23,991 nucleotides of DNA, from the NCBI GenBank assembly GCA_023091735.1, contig JALKBU010000805.1:1-23991 (forward strand). Reading direction: 5' to 3'. The stretch's first letter is position 1. The number at the start of each line of letters is the position of its first letter. The notes beneath the pieces were generated by a model that saw nothing but the letters and a program-made list of their open reading frames with translations, had not been told where the DNA came from and searched no databases. Positions 1 through 7,400 of the stretch are shown here, piece after piece. This DNA is from Trichomonas tenax. Taxonomy: Eukaryota; Parabasalia; Trichomonadida; Trichomonadidae. Made by a program: the position numbers and the translations under genes.

Positions 1-182
1 CACTGCCCACCACTGCCCCACCTGCCCTCCCCCCCCACCATATATGTTTTTTTTATATATAATTTATTTTGTTTTTATTTATGTTGAGTGGTGTGTTGGT
101 GTGTTTGAATTTTTTTTTTTTTTTTTAAAATTTTGTTTTTTTTTTTTTTTTATTTTTTTTGTTTTTTTTTTTTTTTTTTATT

Positions 183-225
<43 letters not shown>

Positions 226-240
226 TTTGTTCGTATCAAA
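1..240. repeat. C-rich then poly-T low-complexity tract
   Basis: The first 38 bases are C-rich (CACTGCCC-type short repeats). They are followed by T-rich DNA, with nearly unbroken T runs from about 109 to 222. The open frame across it encodes almost only Phe and is not a gene. Long homopolymers are prone to assembly and sequencing error, so exact length is unreliable. It may mark a contig edge. Confidence 0.8.
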
Positions 241-771
241 AAAGTAATCGTTCCTTTTTAGTTATTTTCTGATTCGTATTCTGCATTAAAAATCTAATCA
301 TATTGAAATTAGCTCTATTTGAGCAATACCACCTCTTTCACAGTTACCTTTATCGTTTGTATATTTGTGTTTTGATGATTATATTTGATTTTATTTGGAT
401 CCAATGTAAAACTCTTACGATGTATCGAATGACAAGGTTTTGGTTAAATTTTCTTTCACATTCGTTGTGCACTCACTAATGTCACTGATGTATCAAAGCG
501 ATAAACGAAATATTGCACCTTTGATGATGATATAAAATAACTTCCTCAAACAGACATCATTCATCTCATGGATATCATAAAGCTTATTTCATCTTCTGTG
601 GTAATGGATACTACGATTTGACAACGATACATATCAAGGAATTAATGATTTTCTTGAAAGCTGGAACTTCTTCTATACATACTATGCAAATTTACTGAGA
701 AAAATATCATTTGCTTATCTCCTTTGTAATCTCAGTAAAATGAATTAAGAATTAAAATGGGGATAGATTTT
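241..771. other. Intergenic, no supported gene
   Basis: AT-rich spacer downstream of the BTB/GTPase gene. A 57-codon open stretch near 528-699 (+) lacks a start ATG at its beginning and any recognisable motif, so it is not called. No RNA gene or long repeat was seen. Confidence 0.6.
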
Positions 772-1659
772 TTATTTAAGCAGTAAGGAGATGAGGAATT
801 TCTCGATGACTTCAACAGCTTTGTCATCGAAGACACAATGAACAGCTTTTTCATCAGTGTTTGTTGATTCATTTGATGTGTCGATGAGAATTGATTTGGA
901 AGGTTTCTCAGAGAGATCATCGATATACTTCTTCGAGCCAGGTAAGTCAGAGCGATATACGAAGATTGCGGCATCCAAATTCTCGAGTGAGCTGTTGACA
1001 AAAGGCAACAATGATTCGGCGCCTCCATTATCTTCAACAATGAAGCAATAGCTCATTCCATTGAAGTTGGTGTATATCCTCACTTCGTCTGATATTGTGG
1101 GAGTGAGAGGAGTGTCAATAACTGAAGAATCAAGAAGTCTCCAAAGTGACGTTTTTCCTGTATTTGTCGCACCAAAAATTCCAACTCTCAAGAATTTTGC
1201 ATTGGTGTCACGCTTGCATCTCATTAAGCGACCGCTTTGCTGTGTCTGAGAGTTCACGATTATAGACTTGTACGCTCTAACTTGTTGATTTAATTTAATG
1301 AGAGCTTCTTGAGCGCGTCTGTTCTCATTGTAGTACTGATAACCGATATCGAAGGATTGTGAAGCAAGATTCCGGACGAGTTTCATATCATTGAGCTCGA
1401 AAGCAAAATCAAGTAATTTATCGTGAAGGGAAGAGCACCCAAATATTACAGCAATAGACTCCAATTGGTATGATGAATCCTTGTCTATGTCTATTTCGCG
1501 AGTATTTAGGAAATTGACGAACTTTGCAAAATTAGATTGTGCATAAACTGTGTCTATTTCGATTTTGGACTCCTGACATTCATCAACGAGCCGCGAAAGT
1601 TCGACCGCACTGTCATAATCGACTTCGTATTCAACGCCATTGTGAATGATTTTGAACAT
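772..1659 (-). CDS. BTB-like domain fused to small-GTPase-like domain
   Basis: A 295-residue protein starting at ATG 1659. Residues about 1-105 resemble the short BTB/POZ-like N-terminal module common in trichomonad multigene families (inference from pattern: short beta strands, then helices rich in acidic and Leu residues). Residues about 110-135 look like a helical linker. Residues about 157-295 resemble a Ras/Rab-type GTPase: a P-loop GATNTGKT at 163-170 fits GxxxxGK[ST], DNGG at 210-213 fits the G3 DxxG, and hydrophobic strands precede both. The usual NKxD guanine-specificity motif is not evident; ILIDTSNES (about 258-266) lies where it would be expected, so nucleotide preference is uncertain. 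An initiator-like TCACTT sits upstream, its A 11 nt before the ATG. The stop reads TAAATAAA. Likely cytosolic or membrane-associated; substrate unknown. Signalling or trafficking is only a guess. Confidence 0.6.
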   Translation of the reverse strand: MFKIIHNGVEYEVDYDSAVELSRLVDECQESKIEIDTVYAQSNFAKFVNFLNTREIDIDKDSSYQLESIAVIFGCSSLHDKLLDFAFELNDMKLVRNLASQSFDIGYQYYNENRRAQEALIKLNQQVRAYKSIIVNSQTQQSGRLMRCKRDTNAKFLRVGIFGATNTGKTSLWRLLDSSVIDTPLTPTISDEVRIYTNFNGMSYCFIVEDNGGAESLLPFVNSSLENLDAAIFVYRSDLPGSKKYIDDLSEKPSKSILIDTSNESTNTDEKAVHCVFDDKAVEVIEKFLISLLLK

Positions 1660-2187
1660 TTATTGTAAGTGATTAAGAGTTCTCTCAAAACCATTCCATC
1701 ACTGTGCAGAAACGATTTGTTCGATCAGTGGCCAAATTTCCAACAAAATTCAGAGAAAACAGATTTATTTCCTGTAGAAGGGGTCTTAGAACTTAAATAT
1801 ATTTATTTCTCTATATTTTTAATAACTTTGTGCAGGAATAGGTTCAAAATTCTTCATATTCAACCAAAATTTTCATATTTCATAATTAGCACTCTAAACG
1901 TTCCTATAATAAATTCCTATCAATGCATTCTAATAATCTTATATCCGATTGGTTCAACTTCAATTTTTAGCATGAAATGGCGAAAATTGCAGAGATGGAA
2001 CTCTTTAGATATGTTGCTACTTTAACGTAGATAAATGTCGTTGAAACTCGTTAAATTAAGCCTTCTGAAATAGTTTATAAAAATATCAAAATATATTTTT
2101 GTGGTTGAGTTTCAAGAACTCGAAATATGGTAGAGAAGTTCGCAAACAAACAATATACAAATAAATTTATTAACAAACAATAATATA
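1660..2187. other. Intergenic spacer between two minus-strand genes
   Basis: AT-rich spacer between the start of the BTB/GTPase gene and the 3' end of the CFAP100-like gene. It contains the TCACTT initiator-like site at about 1667-1672 (read on the minus strand). A 118-codon plus-strand frame here starts with GTG and has no domain signal, so it is rejected. Confidence 0.6.
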
Positions 2188-3253
2188 TCATTCAAATGCT
2201 CCAAAAAGCATTTCGTTTTGTCTTTTCTCCGCGAGTGCCTTCAGGCGAAGTTCTTTATCGTTGTTTTTGACGACCTTTGGGATGATTGATCTTGCAATCA
2301 CAGGTCTTCCTGTTCTTTTCATTATTGGCTTATTTGCACGTTCCAAAGCCTGTTCTTTCTTTATCTGTGCAATGATTTCTTTGTTCTTCAATTGTTCCGT
2401 TCTTTGTTGATCTCTTCGATCTTTGTTAATTTGTGCTTGTTTCTTAATCATTGTCTTTGGATCACAATACTTCGACCTCTCATAGAGATCTTCGAGTCCT
2501 GCATTGATTCTTTGTAGCATTATTATAGCGTTAATGTTATTATCTTTTTCGAAGAATTTTTCATATATTATGCGTATTTTCTCAGTGATATCTTTGATCT
2601 CTGTGTTTTTGTTGTCGAAATCTGCTTTGAACTGTTTCTTATCTTGTCGATTTGTGTTTGATGTTAAAGAATCTTCGATTATTGGTTTAATGTTGTTGAT
2701 TAAGCGTTCGATATTCTTAAGAGACTGTTCAAAATCATCTCTTGAGTTGTTAATTTGTCTTTCTAATTCAATGCAATTTGATATCAAAAATAAATTTTCT
2801 TTCTGTTCATTGAGGAGTTCTGTTTCGATTTGATTGGGTGTGTTGAAGTGTTCAAACATTGATTTGCCTTTTGGCACGAAAATATTCAAAAAATCGTTAT
2901 AACTTTGATATTCTTTGAGTGTAATCAAGTCTCTCGAGTGAGCTTCTTTCAAATCCAAAATATCTTTCTTCTTTTTCTTTAATTGCGCTTGCAAATTGAT
3001 TCGATTTGATCTTGCTTGTTCAAAAGCCATTTTTTGATCTACATAGATGTTATCCGCTTGCACACTTATGCATTTGTACTTTACTCCTAAGTTATCGATC
3101 TGCGCGCTCTACAAGTGACTGAGTTCGAATCGATTCTCTATTTTTCTCAATCATAATCTCTTTCGCTTGTGACATCGTAAACAAGCGGCAGGGATCTGTA
3201 ATAATGAAAGGATTTGCTCGACCTGTTTCATCGTCTAGGTCGATTTTTCGCAT
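2188..3253 (-). CDS. CFAP100: CFAP100/MIA1-like axonemal coiled-coil protein, with apparent frameshift
   Basis: The main frame (2188 to about 3108) encodes a Lys/Glu-rich coiled-coil protein. It has no usable ATG where a bacterial-style call would start (3061-3063 is GTG). Upstream, ATG 3253 opens 53 codons in another frame. These contain NPFIITDPCRLF, like the NPF..PxxxxLF N-terminus of CFAP100 proteins. A one-base shift between 3095 and 3108 would join the two into about 353 residues. The middle resembles a DUF4200-type coiled coil (helix, then KEYQSYNDFLNIF). The C-terminal RANKPIMKRTGRPVIARS matches the family's basic tail. In other flagellates CFAP100 pairs with CFAP73 in the modified inner-arm complex that tunes inner dynein arms, so an axonemal role fits a flagellate. 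The identification is from memory of family motifs, not a search. The shift may be an assembly indel in CGCGC or real decay. Confidence 0.6.
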
Positions 3254-3289
3254 AAAAATAATTAATTACATAACGTACACTAAAATTTT

Positions 3290-3328
3290 TGACATAATAT
3301 TGCTGACAAGTAAATTGTTCATTTGACA
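3290..3328 (-). promoter_or_regulatory. TGTCA element cluster upstream of CFAP100-like gene
   Basis: Read on the gene's strand, three TGTCA elements occur, with plus-strand complements TGACA at 3290, 3304 and 3324 (spacing 14 and 20). The middle one is the full TTTACTTGTCA (3304-3314), 51 bp upstream of ATG 3253. The same 11-mer type recurs before eL24, the 19522 gene and uL16. Confidence 0.45.
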
Positions 3329-3676
3329 TCACTAGGATTCATTATATCGTGTGGTTATCAGATTTTTATGTGATAAATTTTAAAAACTATGATGTACAGA
3401 ATGCTAATATCTAGAAAAGAAGCAAATTGAATAAAATATATCAAAATATAAATATATTTTGATTCAGATTATTGGCATTATAAAACCAATCTATCATTGA
3501 TGAATTAATTTGATTGACCATATCCTTTTGGTTCAAAAATCATTTTTTTAATTTGGATAAAAATATTATTTTTGTAACGAAGAATTTTAGAACGCAAAAA
3601 AATCATTATATATCAATGTGAGTTTAACAATGTGAATATATAGGTTATCAACGACGATTTTTTTTCACTTTTTTAA
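3329..3676. other. Intergenic spacer between divergent genes
   Basis: Very AT-rich spacer between the divergent CFAP100-like (-) and bromodomain (+) genes. No ORF of note. A TCACTT initiator-like site lies at 3665-3670, with its A 10 nt before the bromodomain ATG. Confidence 0.6.
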
Positions 3677-4117
3677 ATGTTAATTACAGAAAATCAGCGC
3701 GAATGGTGCATAAAACTGATGAATCACCTTTACAAATGGAATCTTACAGTGCCATTCCGTGCTGGACTGGACCAAAATCAAGAATTATACAAAGAATACA
3801 AAGAAAAAGTCGAAAATCCAATCGATTTGAACAAAGTAAAGTCCGAACTTTGAGCTGGAAACTACGAAAATCTCGTCAAATTCTTATTTGACTTGGAATC
3901 TGTTTTCGACAATGCAAAAATCTTTCACGGACCAGGAACAGTCATTTACATGATGGCAGAAGAAATTCTCGTTTACATCAAAAGCCAGGAACCATACAAA
4001 AACATGTCCGAAGATGAAAGATGGATTCAAGCACTTATTCAGATCCAAAACAGGCTTGAAGCCCATTTTAAGAATAGGCCTGCAGAATTTTGCCATTCTC
4101 TCATCCCTCCGCGCTAA
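3677..4117 (+). pseudogene. Single-bromodomain gene interrupted by in-frame TGA
   Basis: ATG 3677 opens a 146-codon frame ending at TAA 4115-4117, broken only by TGA at 3851-3853 (codon 59). The translation is a compact bromodomain: an N-terminal helix (WCIKLMNHLYKW), a ZA loop with VPFRAGLD, LYKEYKEKVENPIDLNKVKSEL, then after the stop AGNYENLVKFLFDLESVFDNAKIF and the last helix VIYMMAEEILVYI. The stop lies where the family has the L-x-x-G-x-Y turn, so the two halves belong together. The acetyl-lysine-contacting Asn (usually in YN) appears as His in KIFHGPG. Bromodomain proteins read acetylated histones in the nucleus, and small single-domain ones are common in trichomonads. The TCACTT site 10 nt upstream supports this start. 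The gene could be decaying, the stop could be read through, or the TGA could be a base error. Confidence 0.65.
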
Positions 4118-4430
4118 TTTTCTCGTTATTTATAATTTAGCAATTTTTATATGTACTTTAATAAAATATAAACATACTGTAATGATGCAATACACTATGC
4201 GTAAACTAACCATAATCTATTTTTTTGATATTCAATATTTAAAAAAATTTGAACATGAAAATAACTAATAACAAAACATGGGATAAATTTCTTTCAAGAG
4301 ATCCTTTAAAATTCCAAAAATTCATTAGATGAAAAAATGAAAAATTAAATTATCGCAATATTTCAATGATATATCAAACTATTCGATCGCAATGATATAT
4401 TAATTCGTTCTTCAAAATCCACCTATTATA
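4118..4430. other. Intergenic spacer
   Basis: AT-rich DNA after the bromodomain gene. One overlapping open frame (4014-4268) is a shadow that runs out of the gene. Nothing else supported. Confidence 0.6.
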
Positions 4431-4583
4431 ATGGTTATAGAGTTATTAGTAGCTAATGATTATTTTCATGCACAAAATAAGATTTCGAATAATGACTATT
4501 ATGGTTTTGCAGGTGATCTGGGTGTTCCCAATAGAACAACAAATTTCAACTGCGTCGGTATACGGCTAAAGCGAGTAATGTAA
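4431..4583 (+). pseudogene. Short ORF, possible C-terminal relic of a sulfatase-modifying-factor-like domain
   Basis: ATG 4431 opens 50 codons to TAA 4581-4583. The product contains NNDYYGFAGDLGVPNRTTNF and then CVGIRLKR. The R....N.VGIRL ending resembles the terminal strand of FGE/SUMF1-type domains (N-x-GFR). This is a weak match by eye. Base composition is more coding-like than the flanks. It is too short to be a complete enzyme and most likely a gene fragment. A related piece follows at 4631. Confidence 0.3.
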
Positions 4584-4630
4584 ATGAGAACATCAACGCA
4601 TTACATACGACTCTCTGAAGTTCTTGAGTC

Positions 4631-4717
4631 ATGCCATATCCTGAAAACCTCGGATTTGAACAGACTTTGAAAGTGCCCAATAGACCACAAACCTTATATT
4701 TCAAAAAAAATAATTAA
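4631..4717 (+). pseudogene. 28-codon relic sharing a VPNR motif with the preceding ORF
   Basis: ATG 4631 to TAA 4715-4717. The product includes GFEQTLKVPNRPQTLYF, similar in spacing to GFAGDLGVPNRTTNF in the ORF 150 bp upstream. The DNA also aligns around CCCAATAGAMCAMAAA. Probably two remnants of one duplicated coding sequence. Function unknown. Confidence 0.25.
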
Positions 4718-4719
4718 AA

Positions 4720-4816
4720 TGTCAGAAATTTATTATTTATTTGTCAAAAATGGTTTTGAGTGTCGGAATTGTTTGTTTTATGTGTCAAAAATCAACTATT
4801 TGCGTCAGAAATGTCA
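4720..4816 (+). promoter_or_regulatory. Array of TGTCARAAAT elements at about 20-bp spacing
   Basis: TGTCAGAAAT at 4720, TGTCAAAAAT at 4742, TGTCGGAATT at 4761, TGTCAAAAAT at 4783, CGTCAGAAAT at 4803, and a final TGTCA at 4812. Spacings are 22, 19, 22, 20 and 9 bp. The array lies just before the decayed membrane-protein gene and resembles the TGTCA arrays at eL24, 19522 and uL16. It overlaps an open frame from ATG 4719, but its regular spacing and the disagreement of that frame with the downstream gene argue that it is regulatory. Confidence 0.45.
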
Positions 4817-6223
4817 ATGTGAAAAATCAGATCCCAACGTTGAATTTTCAATTGTAGAAAATATAACGGCGAAACATTTAACACGCTTGTTATACTCTGC
4901 GGTATATTCTACATCATCTTTATGGTGATGAACTTCATTGCGTACTTCTGTTGTCACAGAAGATCAAAATTTCATACACAATGTCAAGAATTCATGCTTT
5001 CGTTGCTGTCTAATGTCTTATGGAGCGTAGTAGTTGTTATTTCAGGTATTGTTTACGTGGTAGGATCTGGATTTTGGTTCTTTGTCATTCCATTAGCCTT
5101 CTTAATTTTAATAAATCTTTGCTGCTTCTGGTGAAACATGAAGAAATTAAAGCCCGATAAATATGACATGGATGGAAAAATAAGAGACCGAATTTTCAAA
5201 AATTATCAGTGGTTTTCTAATAGACATAACGCCTATGATAATTATGTACTGAACAAGTGTATCCACATTGATACCCCTGAACAAGCGCTTTCATTTTTGA
5301 AGAATAACCCACCAGTTGTCAAAATTTCGGTTTGTCGAAGCTATATGGACCAAGAAGTACACAAAGTAATCCCTCTTGAATACAGAAGCTGGGCTATCGT
5401 GCATACCGATGATGTTGTTATCGATTCAAACTTATTTATGATTATTCCAGAATATGAATTCAGAATGTCAGAGCCAGTGCATGACAGGATGTGTGCCATC
5501 AAGCAGCATGAAAGAGAAGCCGTTGACTATTGTGCTGAAGTCAATGTTGTGAAATATCTTTATGGAGTGAAAAGAGCAATTGTCTGTGGCCAAGGAAACA
5601 TGTACTATAAGTTCCTCAACAGTCATGTTGGACGATTCATCCACTTCATTAGTCATCTTATCGGAATGTCGATATTTTTTGACAATATTTACCACTCCAA
5701 GATCAAGATCTACAGACCAAAAGTTATCCGTTATTTTTCACACACAAATGACTTCAAAAACTATGCATACAAAGCAATTAGAAATAACGGAGATTTCTTA
5801 GAAGTTCCTCCTGAGCACCTTGAAAGAATTAACCTTTATAAAGTTTCTCAAGGCGCTCAACCACCTGCAATCTGGATTAATTCTGTCCCACCAACAAACT
5901 ATGCACGGCCTTATCAGCAGCCTCTCCTCAGCCCGCAAGGAGCACCATATCCATAGAATTCTCAGCCGTACGCACAAAATCCACAGCAATATCAACCGCA
6001 TCCTCAGCAATATCAACCACCGCCTCCAGGCTATTGTCCGCCTCAAGGACAGCCATATCAAGCTTATCAGCCACCTCAGCAGTACCCGCAGAATCCTCTG
6101 CAGCCTCCTCATCCTTATCAGCAGACTCCTCCAGGCAATTATTCGCCACCAGGACAGCCAAATCAAGCTTATCAGCCGCCTCCGATGCCTCCACAACAAC
6201 CTAATTATGCTGATGAAAGATAA
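4811..6223 (+). pseudogene. Decayed membrane protein with Pro/Gln/Tyr-rich (XYPPX-type) tail; possibly TMEM151-like
   Basis: One frame is open from 4844 to TAA 6221-6223 except for TGA 5132-5134 and TAG 5954-5956. Part 1 (to 5131) has hydrophobic segments: NTLVILCGIFYIIFMVMNF, then LLSNVLWSVVVVISGIVYVV and FWFFVIPLAFLILINLC. Part 2 (5135-5953) is a soluble-looking region with another hydrophobic stretch, RFIHFISHLIGMSIFF. Part 3 (5957-6220) is 88 codons of PQ, QQY and PPG repeats that directly continue the Pro-rich end of part 2. The layout of N-terminal TM pair, middle domain and late hydrophobic segment recalls TMEM151-like proteins, and the tail recalls trichomonad XYPPX-repeat proteins; both are tentative. 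The first in-frame ATG (4922) falls inside TM1, so the true start is upstream, perhaps ATG 4811, with a shift near 4820-4890. Stop is TAAA. At least three lesions suggest a pseudogene. Confidence 0.5.
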
Positions 6224-6793
6224 ACACATTGTTGTTCCATAGCAATTTATATTATAAACATGGAAATTAGTTTATTTTGTTACGTTAGTATATTTTTTTC
6301 CAAAACTCACGTTTATTTGATTTAGGTTTGTAACTATTTTTGATCAAACATATCGAGATACTCTTAAATATGGAACAAATTTCATGTAGCATATTGATGA
6401 TAAACTTATTTCTATTTATATATATATATCAGGGGAAAATATTTATAAAATAAAAGTGCCATATTAACCTTTATTGGTATTTTGTAAAGTCGGCCCTTAC
6501 ATTGTCACTTTTTATTGTAATTCTTTGTTATATTGTCTGATTTTGCAGGTCTAATTCATCACTGAAGTAACTGTAACATATGGCAGTGATGGTATCCTTA
6601 GGAAATCCGGCATCGTTACATCATCTGTTAACTCTGTAATAATGTTTATCATTGAATTCATGCGCTTGTAGATCTATTTTGTTATTCTGATATAAGAAAT
6701 GCCTTCGATTACTTTGACATCCATTTTAGAAAATAATTTTCAAAAACATGATAATTTACGTGAAATAAAATGAAGTTATTTGGCAGAAGTTAT
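6224..6793. other. Intergenic spacer before the eL24 promoter array
   Basis: AT-rich, with a short (TA)n run near 6417-6429. About 38 codons around 6555-6671 (+) have coding-like composition but no start or family match. No RNA gene seen. Confidence 0.5.
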
Positions 6794-6915
6794 TTTACAT
6801 GACAGTAAATGTTTTATTTGTCAAAATATTTTACATGACATAATATGTTTTATTTGTCAGAAAATGCTTTATTGAATGATTTACTTAACATAACTGTCTT
6901 TATTTGTCAGAACTC
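6794..6915 (+). promoter_or_regulatory. 36-bp repeat array of TTTACATGACA / TTTATTTGTCA elements upstream of eL24
   Basis: Three copies of a 36-bp unit lie at 6794-6829, 6830-6865 and 6880-6915. Each has TTTACATGACA (TTTACTTAACA in copy 3), then 7 bases, then [T/C]TTTATTTGTCA. The two half-elements are 18 bp apart in every unit. The core is TGACA on one side and TGTCA on the other, so alternate sites face opposite ways. The array ends 35 bp before the eL24 ATG, which suggests an upstream activating array. The cognate factor is unknown. Confidence 0.55.
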
Positions 6916-6933
6916 GTTTTTTGACGGCCAAGC

Positions 6934-6950
6934 GGTTTGGCCTTTTTAGT
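6934..6950 (+). promoter_or_regulatory. GGTTTGGCC-T5 box abutting the eL24 start codon
   Basis: GGTTTGGCCTTTTT followed by AGT and the ATG. The same 14 bases precede the uS13 ATG at 18702-18715, and a variant precedes uL16. If transcription began at the CC it would give a leader of about 10 nt starting CCUUUUU, like a TOP leader (inference). Confidence 0.5.
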
Positions 6951-7292
6951 ATGAGCACAAAGACTGAAATCTGCGGCTTCTCCGGACACATCTTCCACGC
7001 TGGCCATGGCCGCGTCCACATCCGTGAGGATAAGCACCTCATGGCTTTCGAGTCCCGCAAGGCCTTCCGCATGTGGGAGAGAAAGCGCAACCCACGTAAG
7101 ATCGCTTGGACAGAGCACTTCCGCCACGACCACAAGAAGTCTGTTGCTGACACAGCTGCTGCTGAGAAGCGTACAGTCCGCAAGAAAGCCACACGTTCAT
7201 ATGCTGGTGTTGCTATCGAAGGAAACCAACACCAGATGGTCCAGGTAGTTAAGAAGCGCCTCGCTAAGAAACCAGCTCCAAAGAAGAACTAA
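6951..7292 (+). CDS. RPL24: Large-subunit ribosomal protein eL24
   Basis: 113 residues from ATG 6951. An upstream in-frame TTG at 6921 is not a credible eukaryotic start and lies in the promoter box. The N-terminal domain is diagnostic: KTEICGFSGHIFHAGHG, then a helix ending ERKRNPRKIAWTEHFRH and HKK, as in eL24, followed by a basic C-terminal helix ending KKRLAKKPAPKKN. It is shorter than the animal protein because the C-terminal extension is reduced. Cys8 is present but the second Cys pair of archaeal zinc-binding homologues is absent, as in many eukaryotes. It works in the cytosolic 60S subunit near the subunit interface. C-rich codon choice at third positions suggests high expression. It has an upstream 36-bp repeat array and GGCC-T box. 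The stop is TAAA. Confidence 0.95.
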   Translation: MSTKTEICGFSGHIFHAGHGRVHIREDKHLMAFESRKAFRMWERKRNPRKIAWTEHFRHDHKKSVADTAAAEKRTVRKKATRSYAGVAIEGNQHQMVQVVKKRLAKKPAPKKN

Positions 7293-7400
7293 AATTCTTC
7301 TGAGGTTCTTTTAGATTATTAAAGATTGGTTTAATTTTTAGCATAAATCTAATGATTTTTCTCAAAAAGGTATAATGTAGATAACAAACAAATAATAATT

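Noticed and set aside
44..247. Open frame rich in Phe
   Set aside because: Pure product of a poly-T tract.
528..699. 57-codon plus-strand frame with some protein-like residues (HGYHKAYFIFCGNGYYDL)
   Set aside because: No start ATG at its head, no family match, and length within chance for the region.
1669..2025. 118-codon plus-strand frame
   Set aside because: Starts with GTG, AT-driven hydrophobic composition, and overlaps the promoter of the minus-strand BTB/GTPase gene.
4507..6548. TTTTGCAGGT at 4507 and 6541 and ATTACAG at 3684 and 15446 as 3' splice sites
   Set aside because: No matching 5' splice sites or extended trichomonad branch/acceptor motif, and continuous frames run across them.
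6555..6671. 38 coding-like codons (VTVTYGSDGILRKSG)
   Set aside because: Too short, no ATG at the head, no family recognised.
6921..6950. N-terminal extension of eL24 from TTG
   Set aside because: Non-ATG start inside the GGCC-T promoter box; the canonical eL24 N-terminus begins at 6951.
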